Source: Shouchella patagoniensis
GTDB lineage: Bacteria; Bacillota; Bacilli; Bacillales; Bacillaceae_D
Length of the DNA: 64,000 bases
Direction of reading: 5' to 3'
Assembly (NCBI RefSeq): GCF_002019705.1
Contig: NZ_KV917377.1
Span: forward strand, 3,907,938 to 3,971,937
The notes below the pieces were generated by a model. That model was not told the origin of the DNA, did no database searches, and was given only the letters and a program-made list of their open reading frames with translations. Positions 18,128 to 28,199 of this stretch are shown piece after piece (within the stretch, counting starts at the first letter, position 1; each line of letters begins with the position of its first letter). Position numbers and translations under genes: made by a program.

Positions 18128-19165
18128 GTGTCAAATGCATATAGAGAAGCTGGCGTTGATATTGAAGCAGGCTATGAAGCAGTAGAACGGATGAAACAGC
18201 ATGTGGAACGAACCAAATGTCAAGGCGTCTTAGGTGGGCTTGGTGGATTTGGTGGCAATTTTGATTTATCTTCGCTTGGATTAAAAGAGCCAGTGCTCGT
18301 GTCAGGAACGGATGGTGTAGGTACAAAGCTCATGCTTGCTTTTATGGCGGATCGTCATGATACGATTGGCCAAGATGTTGTGGCGATGTGCGTAAACGAT
18401 ATTGTTGTTCAAGGAGCAGAACCACTTTTCTTTTTAGACTACCTTGCATGCGGCAAAGCCGTTCCAGAGAAGATTGAAGCCATTGTAAAGGGTGTGGCAG
18501 ATGGCTGTACACAAGCAGGTTGCGCTTTAGTTGGCGGGGAAACAGCGGAAATGCCTGGAATGTACGGTGAGAATGAATATGACCTGGCTGGTTTTTCCGT
18601 GGGGGCAGTTGAAAAAAGTGAACTCCTTACAGGTGTTTCAATTGAAGCTGGTGATGTGCTTATTGGTTTGTCTTCCAGTGGTCTCCATTCCAATGGTTTT
18701 TCACTTGTTCGTAAAGTGCTTCTTCAAGATGCTGGTTTAGACCTTGATGAACCAATCGAACAGCTTGGAAAAACACTTGGTGAAGAATTGTTAACACCGA
18801 CGAGAATTTATGTGAAACCATTACTTGCTTGCATGAGAAAAGGTCTTATTTCAGGTGCGGCTCATGTGACGGGGGGCGGATTCTATGAGAATATTCCACG
18901 CATGCTGCCTAAGGGAGTCGGAGCCGAAATCGATAATGGTTCATGGCCAGTACCAGCGATTTTCCCATTTATTCAAGAAAAAGGTGACATTTCTGAGCGT
19001 GACCTATTTTCTACATTTAACATGGGAATTGGTATGGTCCTTGCTGTACCCGAAGCAAACCATCAGGAAGCGATTGCGTTGCTCGAAGAGAACGGAGAAA
19101 AAGCGTTTATTATTGGACGAGTGACGAGTCTTCCCGGTATGGTTATCGGAGGCATCGACACATGA
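18128..19165 (+). CDS. purM: AIR synthetase PurM
   Basis: PurM closes the imidazole ring, converting FGAM to AIR with ATP. The protein has 345 residues and begins with GTG behind TTGGAGGATG. Conserved parts are [24 protein letters not shown] (59-67), [11 protein letters not shown] and the C-terminal FNMGIGMVL. It overlaps purN by four bases. Confidence 0.97.
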   Translation: MSNAYREAGVDIEAGYEAVERMKQHVERTKCQGVLGGLGGFGGNFDLSSLGLKEPVLVSGTDGVGTKLMLAFMADRHDTIGQDVVAMCVNDIVVQGAEPLFFLDYLACGKAVPEKIEAIVKGVADGCTQAGCALVGGETAEMPGMYGENEYDLAGFSVGAVEKSELLTGVSIEAGDVLIGLSSSGLHSNGFSLVRKVLLQDAGLDLDEPIEQLGKTLGEELLTPTRIYVKPLLACMRKGLISGAAHVTGGGFYENIPRMLPKGVGAEIDNGSWPVPAIFPFIQEKGDISERDLFSTFNMGIGMVLAVPEANHQEAIALLEENGEKAFIIGRVTSLPGMVIGGIDT

Positions 19166-19743
19166 AGCTCGCGCTATTTGCATCAGGAACAGGGTCAAAT
19201 GCCGAGGTGCTAATCCGTTCTGCCCAAGCTGGAGAACTAAGTGGTGAAGTGGCGCTTGTCATTAGCGATAAACCTAGCGCACCGGTCCTTGCTAAAGCAC
19301 AGGCACTTGGTGTCAAGACCGTAGCGATTCGTCCCACTTCGTTTCAAAACAAAGCGGAGTATGAACAAGAACTTGTCTCTCGTTTACAAAGCGAAGAAGT
19401 AGACCTCGTTGTGCTGGCCGGTTATATGCGATTAATTGGTCCTGTGCTCCTTTCGGCGTATGAAGGGAAAATTATCAACATTCATCCATCGCTATTGCCG
19501 TCATTTCCAGGTCTTGATGCGATTGGTCAAGCGCTTCAAGCGGACGTAACGGTCACGGGTGTGACAATTCACTATGTTGATGCTGGTATGGATACAGGTC
19601 CAATCATTGCTCAACGTGAAGTGCCACTTGTAGAAGGAGAGACGCATGAAACGTTAGCGAAGAAAATTCAAGCTGTGGAACACAAATTATACCCAACTGT
19701 TGTGAATCAACTGTTACATGAGAAATTAGGGGAGGAATCATAA
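19162..19743 (+). CDS. purN: GAR transformylase PurN
   Basis: PurN uses 10-formyl-tetrahydrofolate to formylate GAR. The 193-residue protein has the catalytic Asn/His of [13 protein letters not shown] near residue 106 and the Asp in [12 protein letters not shown]. The start is coupled to purM by an ATGA overlap. The segment after FPG (LDAIGQAL) differs a little from the usual HAxxQAL, but nothing essential looks lost. Confidence 0.97.
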   Translation: MKLALFASGTGSNAEVLIRSAQAGELSGEVALVISDKPSAPVLAKAQALGVKTVAIRPTSFQNKAEYEQELVSRLQSEEVDLVVLAGYMRLIGPVLLSAYEGKIINIHPSLLPSFPGLDAIGQALQADVTVTGVTIHYVDAGMDTGPIIAQREVPLVEGETHETLAKKIQAVEHKLYPTVVNQLLHEKLGEES

Positions 19744-19746
19744 GCA

Positions 19747-21279
19747 ATGAAGCGAGCACTCGTAAGCGTATCGAATAAAGATGGGTTGATCCCATTTGTA
19801 AAAGGACTAGCAGATGCAGGGGTGGAAATCCTATCCACAGGCGGTGGAACAAAGCGCGCACTGGAAGAAGCCGGCATAGACGTAGTAAATGTTTCTGACA
19901 TTACAGGCTTTCCGGAAATATTGGACGGACGAGTCAAAACGCTTCATCCAAACATCCACGGCGGGCTTCTTGCGATGCGCGATAAAGAAGAACATGTGAA
20001 ACAAATAGAAGACTTAGGTATTACGCCGATTGATTATGTTGTTGTTAATCTTTACCCGTTTGCTGAAACGATCGCAAATCCAGATGCAACATTTGCGGAT
20101 GCGATTGAAAACATTGATATTGGCGGTCCAAGCATGCTCCGTTCTGCGGCAAAAAACCACGCTCATGTAACGGTTGTTGTAGATCCAGCTGATTACGATG
20201 ATGTGCTTACTACTCTTCATTCAGGCGAACAAGAAAAGCTTGCATTACGCCAAAAACTAGCTGCTAAAGTGTTCCGCCATACAGCTTCTTATGACGCGAT
20301 GATCGGCACATATTTAACAGAAGCAGTTGGGGAAGAAAACCCTGAAAGCTTAACGATTACATATACACATAAACAAGCGCTCCGCTACGGAGAAAACCCG
20401 CATCAAAAAGCTGCTTTCTATGAAGGTAAAACCAGTAGTACATCATCCATCGCTAAAGCGGTTCAACTTCATGGAAAAGAATTATCATACAACAATATCA
20501 ATGATGTTAATGCCGCACTAGAAATTGCAAAAGAATTTATTGAACCTGCCGCAGTCGCAATTAAACATATGAATCCATGTGGCGTTGGGACAGGCGCGAC
20601 GTTGTATGATGCATACACTCGCGCATATGAGGCTGATTCGAAATCGATTTTTGGGGGAATTGTCGCCTTAAACTGCGAAGTAGACGGACAAACAGCAGAG
20701 AAGATGGCAGAGATTTTCTTGGAAGTCATTTTGGCACCGTCTTTTAGTGAAGAAGCGAAAGCAATTTTAACAAAGAAAAAGAATCTCCGTCTTTTGGAAG
20801 TGGGCATGGAAAAAGGAACTCCAGAAAAGAAAGTAACGTCGATTCACGGTGGCTTGCTTGTCCAAGAAGAAGACTATTATGGACTTGATGAGGCAGAAAT
20901 TCGGATCCCGACAAAACGGGAACCTACAGAAGAAGAATGGACCGCGTTAAAACTTGGTTGGAAAGTGGTCAAACATGTGAAATCAAATGCGATTGTGCTA
21001 GCGAATGGTGAAAGGACTGTTGGTGTTGGTGCAGGGCAAATGAACCGGGTTGGTTCTGCAGCGATTGCGATTGAACAAGCAGGTGGACGAGCAAAAGGGT
21101 CTGCGCTTGCATCCGATGCATTTTTCCCGTATGGTGATACCGTTGAAACGGCAGCAAAAGCTGGCATTACGGCAATTATTCAGCCAGGAGGATCTGTACG
21201 CGATGAAGAATCCATTGAGAAAGCGAATGAATATGACATTGCGATGGTCTTTACAGGCGTACGTCATTTTAAACATTAA
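19747..21279 (+). CDS. purH: Bifunctional AICAR transformylase/IMP cyclohydrolase PurH
   Basis: PurH carries out the last two steps to IMP. The N-terminal MGS-like cyclohydrolase domain shows [15 protein letters not shown] and DGRVKTLHP(N)IHGG. The C-terminal transformylase domain has the catalytic Lys-His of [11 protein letters not shown] and [13 protein letters not shown]. Its length of 510 residues is normal. Three bases separate it from purN. Confidence 0.98.
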   Translation: MKRALVSVSNKDGLIPFVKGLADAGVEILSTGGGTKRALEEAGIDVVNVSDITGFPEILDGRVKTLHPNIHGGLLAMRDKEEHVKQIEDLGITPIDYVVVNLYPFAETIANPDATFADAIENIDIGGPSMLRSAAKNHAHVTVVVDPADYDDVLTTLHSGEQEKLALRQKLAAKVFRHTASYDAMIGTYLTEAVGEENPESLTITYTHKQALRYGENPHQKAAFYEGKTSSTSSIAKAVQLHGKELSYNNINDVNAALEIAKEFIEPAAVAIKHMNPCGVGTGATLYDAYTRAYEADSKSIFGGIVALNCEVDGQTAEKMAEIFLEVILAPSFSEEAKAILTKKKNLRLLEVGMEKGTPEKKVTSIHGGLLVQEEDYYGLDEAEIRIPTKREPTEEEWTALKLGWKVVKHVKSNAIVLANGERTVGVGAGQMNRVGSAAIAIEQAGGRAKGSALASDAFFPYGDTVETAAKAGITAIIQPGGSVRDEESIEKANEYDIAMVFTGVRHFKH

Positions 21280-21286
21280 TACGTAA

Positions 21287-22564
<1,278 letters not shown>

Positions 22565-22569
22565 GAAAC

Positions 22570-22607
22570 AAACCAGTGTGCCAGGGGATGGGTGCACTGG
22601 TTTTTTT
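22570..22607 (+). terminator. Rho-independent terminator of the purine operon
   Basis: CCAGTGTGCC and GGTGCACTGG form a stem with one mismatch around AGGGGAT, followed by seven T residues. Confidence 0.9.
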
Positions 22608-22759
22608 ATGAGTTATTATATTTTTCTAAATGGTTAATGTTTTTTATATACATTTAATGGAATTTTGTGTATGATATATACTGGTGAATGAATGGGTCTA
22701 TCGAAATGCGTAGAAAAAATGCTGTTTATTCTAGTAATGAAATAGAGGGGAAAACAAGG

Positions 22760-23107
22760 ATGAATCGTATTTGTTCGACTTTATTGATGGTTTTGAGATT
22801 AGGTGTTAAATCTTGTGTGATTATTTTCGTTCGTTTCTTTATGCTAGTATTGTTATCGCCATTTATTTTAACTTATCTCATTGCTGTCCCAATAATGATC
22901 TTGTCACCTGTTATCTTAATGGTGATGGGCTTTGTGAATGGATTTCATACAATAGGTATAGCGGAATTAGTTGAAGTACTAAAAGGTGTTGTTTTAGGTT
23001 CATTCTTAGCGATTATCGGATACTATATTGGTAAATTCGCGGTTAAGCGATTAAATGAAAAACGAAAGTGGACTATCTCTATCTTGAACAAGGAGAAGAT
23101 GATATGA
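22760..23107 (+). CDS. Small membrane protein of unknown function
   Basis: I do not recognise this 115-residue protein. It has a hydrophobic region of two or three closely spaced helices (about residues 18-60) and another helix at about 73-97, with a basic C-terminus ending RKWTISILNKEKM. The start is ATG 22760 because AGAGGGG lies nine bases upstream; the open frame from 22688 adds a polar stretch without a ribosome site. It overlaps the following lipoprotein gene by four bases (ATGA), so the two are probably translated together and may act together at the membrane. Confidence 0.7.
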   Translation: MNRICSTLLMVLRLGVKSCVIIFVRFFMLVLLSPFILTYLIAVPIMILSPVILMVMGFVNGFHTIGIAELVEVLKGVVLGSFLAIIGYYIGKFAVKRLNEKRKWTISILNKEKMI

Positions 23108-23712
23108 GAAAGCTTTGGTATTTCATGCTAATAATGTTAACGTTAGGTGCTTGTTCTCAAGAAGAAAATAGTCAAGCTATTGAGGACACAATTCCTCAAG
23201 CAGGAAACATAGAAATTCCTAATACGATTTTTACATCAGAGAGAAATGATGATTTAATTGATGAAGAAGAAATGAAATCAAGTATTAAAACATATTTAGA
23301 CAGCAGTGAAGAATTATTTCATGCAAGTACGCTATTTGAGGAAATTTTATATTCAGATCAAGAATTAACGAAAAGTGAATTAGAAAGATTAAACGAGATT
23401 AACAAGCTTGTAAAAGAAAATGATGAAAATTTTGCTGATTTTATTACAAACAATACTTTACCAGAAGCGTATCGAAAAGAGTCAAAAAGAATTAGTGCTT
23501 ACATTACATCAATAAATCAGTATCTGTATGAGTTGGATGAAACGATTGATGATCTTGTAGACAATATAAGTGATGGGAAATTAATAGTAAAAGATATTGA
23601 ATCACTACTCTTACTAGATGAAAGTAATCATGTAAACGGAAGAGAACAAAAGAAAATAGAGGAGTTTCTTGATCAAAAAAATATAGACACGATCGCATTT
23701 GGTCGTGAGTGA
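23104..23712 (+). CDS. Lipoprotein of unknown function
   Basis: This 202-residue predicted lipoprotein has MRKLWYFMLIMLTLGACSQE, with lipobox LGAC at about 14-17. The mature part is acidic and mostly helical in character, with runs such as SSIKTYLDSSEELFHAS and LTKSELERLNEINKLVKEN. It resembles the DUF4352-independent, NDxxF-type Bacillus lipoproteins only in general build, so no family is claimed. AAGGAGAAG precedes the ATG. It is coupled to the upstream membrane protein and followed by a terminator. Confidence 0.75.
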   Translation: MRKLWYFMLIMLTLGACSQEENSQAIEDTIPQAGNIEIPNTIFTSERNDDLIDEEEMKSSIKTYLDSSEELFHASTLFEEILYSDQELTKSELERLNEINKLVKENDENFADFITNNTLPEAYRKESKRISAYITSINQYLYELDETIDDLVDNISDGKLIVKDIESLLLLDESNHVNGREQKKIEEFLDQKNIDTIAFGRE

Positions 23713-23740
23713 TTTTCGGAGAGACTTTTTTTGACCGAGT

Positions 23741-23775
23741 AGGCAAGCGGACGAACCATTTCGCTTGCCTTTTTT
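23741..23775 (+). terminator. Rho-independent terminator
   Basis: AGGCAAGCG and CGCTTGCCT form a perfect 9-bp stem with a 12-base loop and a T run. It closes the membrane protein/lipoprotein operon. Confidence 0.9.
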
Positions 23776-23837
23776 GTGTTGCGCTCATTCCTGTATAATA
23801 ATAAGGGACATCATACGTTTTTTCAGGAGGTAGAGAG

Positions 23838-25166
23838 GTGCAACGTATTTATTACGCAGCGGTGCTTTTTCTAGTGTTTATTGCACTAGCATTTGATTTA
23901 GAGCAATTACTCTGGATAAGCGGACTGCTTGCTTTACCTATGCTTTTTTATTCTTTTATCCATTCAAATCGTTTGTTTCGAGGAATGGGGATCGCTTTTC
24001 TAGTTGGAGGTGCAATTCTGCTTTCTTATAGTGATGTTGCATTTCGTACACTACCCGCTCTTTTCTCAAACAATTTAACGCTTGTTGTGTTTGTTGCGGT
24101 TGTACCATTAATGCAAGCGGCGATTGAGACGTTGCGATATGATCGCCAAGTAGAATCTTGGTTATTTAAGCAAGTGAAGAACACGGGGTCCCTACAAAAC
24201 AGATCACTTATAACAACATACAGCTTTGTCCCATTCATGAATCTTTCTGTGTTACCTTTGTTACAAAATACGTTAAATAATCGGTTACAACAAATGGATA
24301 AGGCAAAGCGAGATGGACTGATTAGCCGTACCACTCTTCGGGGTTATGCACTGGCACTTGTGTGGATGCCAATGGAAATTATGGTTGTGACAGCGCTAGG
24401 TATTACTGGTCAAAGTTATGTAAGTGTGCTTCCTTATCTTTTGCTGCTGTCAGTAATGATGACAGGATATGAGCTGCTTAAAAACAAATGGTGGCGTACA
24501 GGTCGATTAAGAGAAATCGAGATTCGGGAAGAACGAGGTCGATCAAAAAAATCCCTTGTGTTAGCTGTTTTACTCTTTTTGGTGCTCGTAATTGGTATTG
24601 GCGAATGGCTGCAATTGTCATTCATTATGACCGTCATTTTACTCATTCCCCTGTTCGCTTACTCATGGACTAGGTTAATGGGAGAAGCGGCGACATTTGT
24701 TCACAAAGGCCAGGTTGCGTTTAGTCAACAACTTGCAAAAGGGATTCATCCATTTATTGTTTTATTTGTTTCGCTAGGTTGGTTCACGGGGATTTTGAAT
24801 GGGACAGAGTTGCTCACACTCATTCAAGAACCATTACTCGTTTTCCAGGATGTACCGATTGTTTTATTGATGGGCATTCCGCTTAGCTTCTATGCGCTTG
24901 CCATGATCGGTATCCATCCAATTGCTTCAATGGTGCTTGTACATGAAATCGTCGGACCAATCCTTGCGCCAACGATGTCTTTAGCATTAACAATTATGTA
25001 CATTGTTAGTGCACTTGCGACGTTCACAATTAGCCCCTATGGGATTGTGGTTACGATGACAGCTAGAAATACGGAACAAAACCCGTATAGAATCATGTTA
25101 AAGAACTTGCCATTTGCGTTGTTATTTGGCGCTTTAGCAGTAGGTGTGGCTATCTTGTTCACTTAA
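23838..25166 (+). CDS. Polytopic membrane protein, ion-transporter-like
   Basis: This 442-residue protein has about eleven hydrophobic helices and a basic cytoplasmic loop near residues 215-235 (LREIEIREERGRSKK). The pattern of two similar halves, each with broken helices (FVAVVPLMQA... and LATFTISPYGIVVTM), recalls the ion transporter superfamily that includes DctM, ArsB and GntP-like carriers. No signature was firm enough to name a substrate. The start is GTG 23838 behind CAGGAGG. It stands alone between two terminators. Confidence 0.65.
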   Translation: MQRIYYAAVLFLVFIALAFDLEQLLWISGLLALPMLFYSFIHSNRLFRGMGIAFLVGGAILLSYSDVAFRTLPALFSNNLTLVVFVAVVPLMQAAIETLRYDRQVESWLFKQVKNTGSLQNRSLITTYSFVPFMNLSVLPLLQNTLNNRLQQMDKAKRDGLISRTTLRGYALALVWMPMEIMVVTALGITGQSYVSVLPYLLLLSVMMTGYELLKNKWWRTGRLREIEIREERGRSKKSLVLAVLLFLVLVIGIGEWLQLSFIMTVILLIPLFAYSWTRLMGEAATFVHKGQVAFSQQLAKGIHPFIVLFVSLGWFTGILNGTELLTLIQEPLLVFQDVPIVLLMGIPLSFYALAMIGIHPIASMVLVHEIVGPILAPTMSLALTIMYIVSALATFTISPYGIVVTMTARNTEQNPYRIMLKNLPFALLFGALAVGVAILFT

Positions 25167-25224
25167 CGTGTTTGTTCACTTATTTAAATGAGGCTAGAGA
25201 AAAGAGACTATAACTGCGAAGTTG

Positions 25225-25253
25225 AAAAGACCTACAACTAGGTCTTTTTTTTA
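25225..25253 (+). terminator. Rho-independent terminator
   Basis: AAAAGACCT and AGGTCTTTT form a 9-bp stem with loop ACAACT, then more T residues. Confidence 0.9.
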
Positions 25254-25449
25254 CTCGATATGAGATTGTATTCGTGATACGAACATAAGAATTAAACAGA
25301 AGCTTGAGCAAGAAATGTGTAACCAAGCACTTTGGCGAGAGACATGATTCATCTAGTCCTTAAGACCTCAAAACATCTTTGTAACTATACTTTTTAGACT
25401 TTTTAGATTAGTATATTTTATAAACTCGCTTGATACACAACTAAATAAT

Positions 25450-25463
25450 TGGGTGCGCTTTCA
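25450..25463 (-). promoter_or_regulatory. Possible cre-like site before the isomerase gene
   Basis: On the minus strand TGAAAGCGCACCCA fits the cre consensus at 12 of 14 positions. It lies about 100 bases before a sugar catabolism-type gene. No convincing promoter was found in the surrounding 300 bases, so this is weak support only. Confidence 0.3.
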
Positions 25464-25560
25464 TTAAAAACTGGGAAGATTTGTTTTGAATCCCGCAGAC
25501 CATTAGCAACAGAACGTGAGTGAACAAACAGTTAAGAAATATATAAGGGAGGCATAAAGG

Positions 25561-26433
25561 ATGAAAGCAGGAATCAGTTCGTATAGTTTGAACCAGGCGA
25601 TACAATCAGGAGAGATGACCATTATAGATGTTGTTGATTATGTAGCGGATGTGGGAGCAGATCATATTGAAATTGTGCCAATTGGCTTTAATCTATTAGA
25701 AAATCCTAATCTTATAGATGAAATAGCAAATAGAGCGAAGGCCAGGGGCTTGGAGATTTCTAACTATGCCGTAGGTGCAAACTTTATTCAAAAAACAATA
25801 GAAGAGTATGAAACTGAAATTGAGACAGTAAAAAAGCATGTCGAAGTAGCGTCTCGTCTTGGTGCTACGCGAATGCGTCATGATGTGGCGAGTCGCAAGC
25901 TTGACGAGACATCGCTCGCCTTCTTTGAAGAAGATTTACCATTGCTTGTAGCTGCCTGTCAGGAAATTGCCGATTATGCAAGTCAATACAATATTATAAC
26001 AAGTGTCGAAAATCATGGCTTCTACGTTCAGGCGAGCGAACGTGTGCAGCGACTTGTTCGTTTGGTCAATCGGGAGAACTTTAAAACGACCCTTGATATT
26101 GGGAACTTTCTTTGTGTGGATGAAGATCCATTGGTTGGAGTGGAAAATAATCTCTCGTATGCTTCGATGGTGCATTTTAAAGATTTTTATTATCGCAAAA
26201 GCGAAGATTTACCGATTAAGGAAGGTTGGTTGCGGACACCTTCTGGTCGTTACTTGCGAGGAGCCATTGTAGGCCAAGGTGATATCGCGATTTCAGAAAT
26301 TGTGACTTTCATTCAAGAGAAGGGATATGATGGCTACGTATCCATTGAATTCGAAGGAATGGAAGACTGTCGTATAGGTGCTAAGTTCGGACTTGATGCA
26401 ATGAAACAATTATGGAAAGAGCAGGTGAAGTAA
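25561..26433 (+). CDS. Sugar phosphate isomerase/epimerase family protein (AP endonuclease 2 fold)
   Basis: This 290-residue TIM-barrel protein belongs to the xylose isomerase-like/IolE-type family. Visible metal-site and barrel segments are HIEIVPIGFNL, RMRHDVAS, IITSVENHGFY, TTLDIGNFL, MVHFKDFYYRK and YDGYVSIEFEG, where the Glu, Asp, His and Glu expected for metal binding occur. AAGGGAGG precedes the ATG. The gene for a Gfo/Idh/MocA oxidoreductase starts two bases after its stop, a very common pairing in inositol and modified-sugar catabolism. The substrate is unknown. Confidence 0.85.
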   Translation: MKAGISSYSLNQAIQSGEMTIIDVVDYVADVGADHIEIVPIGFNLLENPNLIDEIANRAKARGLEISNYAVGANFIQKTIEEYETEIETVKKHVEVASRLGATRMRHDVASRKLDETSLAFFEEDLPLLVAACQEIADYASQYNIITSVENHGFYVQASERVQRLVRLVNRENFKTTLDIGNFLCVDEDPLVGVENNLSYASMVHFKDFYYRKSEDLPIKEGWLRTPSGRYLRGAIVGQGDIAISEIVTFIQEKGYDGYVSIEFEGMEDCRIGAKFGLDAMKQLWKEQVK

Positions 26434-26434
26434 G

Positions 26435-27517
26435 ATGGGTGAACGAATAAGAATTGGTGTGATTGGCGCAGGGAGTATTTCAGATATGCATCTCAATTCG
26501 TATGCTGAATCAGATGAGGCAGAGTTAATTGCTATCTGTGATTTAAATGAAGAGCGGGCAAAGAAAAAAGCAGCGTTGTATAGTGCAAAGCGGACATATG
26601 TGAATTATAAAGACCTGTTGGCAGACCCTGAAATCGACGCGGTCAGCATTTGCACTTGGAACAATAGCCATGCAGAGATCACAATTGATGCCTTGCATGC
26701 AGGTAAAGATGTGCTTGTGGAAAAGCCATTAACTACAAGTGTGGAAAAAGCATTAAAAGTGGAAGAGGCGGTTAAAGAAACTGGGAAAAAACTGCAGGTA
26801 GGTTTTGTCAGACGCTATGCCTCTAATACTGAACTGATTAAAACATTTGTTGATCAAGGAGATTTAGGAGATATTTATTATGCACGTGGCGTCACCCTCC
26901 GCAGGCTAGGCAACCCAGGAGGATGGTTTGCTGATAAGGAACGTTCTGGTGGAGGACCACTTCTTGATGTCGGAATCCATGTCATTGATGTTCTCTGGTA
27001 TTTAATGGGACGACCAAAAGTAAAATCTATTAGTGGGAATGTGTATAGCCATTTAGGCAATCGAGCCAATGTCGAACATAAGTCATTTTATAAAGCGGCA
27101 GATTACGACCCTACAAAAAATTCGGTGGAAGACTTTGCAAATGCCCTTATTCGCTTTGAAAACGGTGCCTCTATGAGTGTAGATGTGAGCTATACGATTC
27201 ACGCTGAGAAAGATGAAGTATCTGCAAAACTTTATGGAACAAAAGGTGGAGCAGTGTTGGAACCTAAATTAGAGCTCGTATCGGAGAAATACAACACGAT
27301 GCTGAACATTTTACCGCAAGTCGACACGACCACACTAGATGTGCGTCAAGCTTTTCAAAACGAGATTGATTGGTTTCTTAAAGTGTGCCAAGGACAAGAA
27401 GAAACAAGAAGTCCAGTTGAAGACGGTATAGAAATGATGAAGATTCTATGTGGTATTTATGAAGCTAGTGAGCAGCAAAAAGAAATTGTTTTTGAAGAGT
27501 TTCCACACTCAGTTTAA
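26435..27517 (+). CDS. Gfo/Idh/MocA family NAD(P)-dependent oxidoreductase
   Basis: This 360-residue enzyme has an N-terminal Rossmann fold (IRIGVIGAGSISDMHL, residues 4-19) and the family motif VEKPLTT near residue 92, where Lys contacts the substrate. A C-terminal alpha/beta domain follows with GGWFADKERSGGGPLLDVGI and IHVIDVLWYLMG, carrying the catalytic Asp/His. It acts on cyclitols or sugars by hydride transfer to NAD(P). It is co-transcribed with the isomerase gene upstream and followed by a terminator. Confidence 0.88.
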   Translation: MGERIRIGVIGAGSISDMHLNSYAESDEAELIAICDLNEERAKKKAALYSAKRTYVNYKDLLADPEIDAVSICTWNNSHAEITIDALHAGKDVLVEKPLTTSVEKALKVEEAVKETGKKLQVGFVRRYASNTELIKTFVDQGDLGDIYYARGVTLRRLGNPGGWFADKERSGGGPLLDVGIHVIDVLWYLMGRPKVKSISGNVYSHLGNRANVEHKSFYKAADYDPTKNSVEDFANALIRFENGASMSVDVSYTIHAEKDEVSAKLYGTKGGAVLEPKLELVSEKYNTMLNILPQVDTTTLDVRQAFQNEIDWFLKVCQGQEETRSPVEDGIEMMKILCGIYEASEQQKEIVFEEFPHSV

Positions 27518-27605
27518 GCAGGAGTGGTTCATAGGATCATTTACTAAATACTAGCACGAGATCAATTTTGAGATAGATTGAATGATTGTACTGACTGAAT
27601 TTGGT

Positions 27606-27648
27606 AAGGGTAGGGGATCGATCGGTTGATCCCTTACCCTTATTTTAT
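27606..27648 (+). terminator. Rho-independent terminator
   Basis: AAGGGTAGGGGATC (27606-27619) and GATCCCTTACCCTT (27628-27641) pair almost completely around CGATCGGTT-like loop bases, followed by ATTTTATTTT. Confidence 0.85.
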
Positions 27649-27649
27649 T

Positions 27650-28032
27650 TTGAGCGACGGATAAGCATCATTTGTTTTCATAAAGTGTTTTCGATTTTTT
27701 ACGTATACGCGCGAGTTTCATAAACTTTAAAAAGTTGATTATTTAGGTGAGTAAAAAATATATTTTATCACCGTGAAGGGTTAATACGTTACTTTAGTAT
27801 AGTGAAAATGAAATTCGTTTTAAGAAAGATTGTAAAATTTTTAAACACAGATAAAACTTATATCTTTACACCGAATATGAAAATAAACATAAATAAAATA
27901 AGGGAGGGTCATTATGGAATCATGATATAAGTTATTTTGGTATTGTATTTAAAATATTTATTTAAGTCTAAATTCGAAAGAATATATTTTATTAATATAA
28001 TTTTATAATAGTTAAAATAAATAAAAAATTAA
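27650..28032 (+). other. AT-rich intergenic stretch with a three-codon leader frame
   Basis: No gene is visible here. The one notable item is AAGGGAGGG (27900-27908) placed correctly before ATG-GAA-TCA-TGA at 27914-27925, a strong ribosome site serving only three codons. The sequence CATTATGGAAT around it recurs at 28173-28183 just before the binding-protein gene. It may be a leader peptide, or the scar of a lost gene start. Confidence 0.4.
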
Positions 28033-28061
28033 TTGACTGAATTATTTAAAGTGTATATACT
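28033..28061 (+). promoter_or_regulatory. SigA promoter of peptide transporter operon 2
   Basis: TTGACT (28033-28038), a 17-base spacer and TATACT (28056-28061) give a near-consensus promoter. The start of transcription would be near 28068, leaving a leader of about 130 bases before the gene. Confidence 0.75.
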
Positions 28062-28199
28062 CGTGATTAACTTTCTTTTCATGTGTAAGATCTTTGGAAG
28101 CCATCTAATAATACTATTTAAAAATAGATATTAAAATGAAGTGGCGAAGATAAAAACATATTGGTGAGAAAGCATTATGGAATGAAGAGGGGGAACAAC

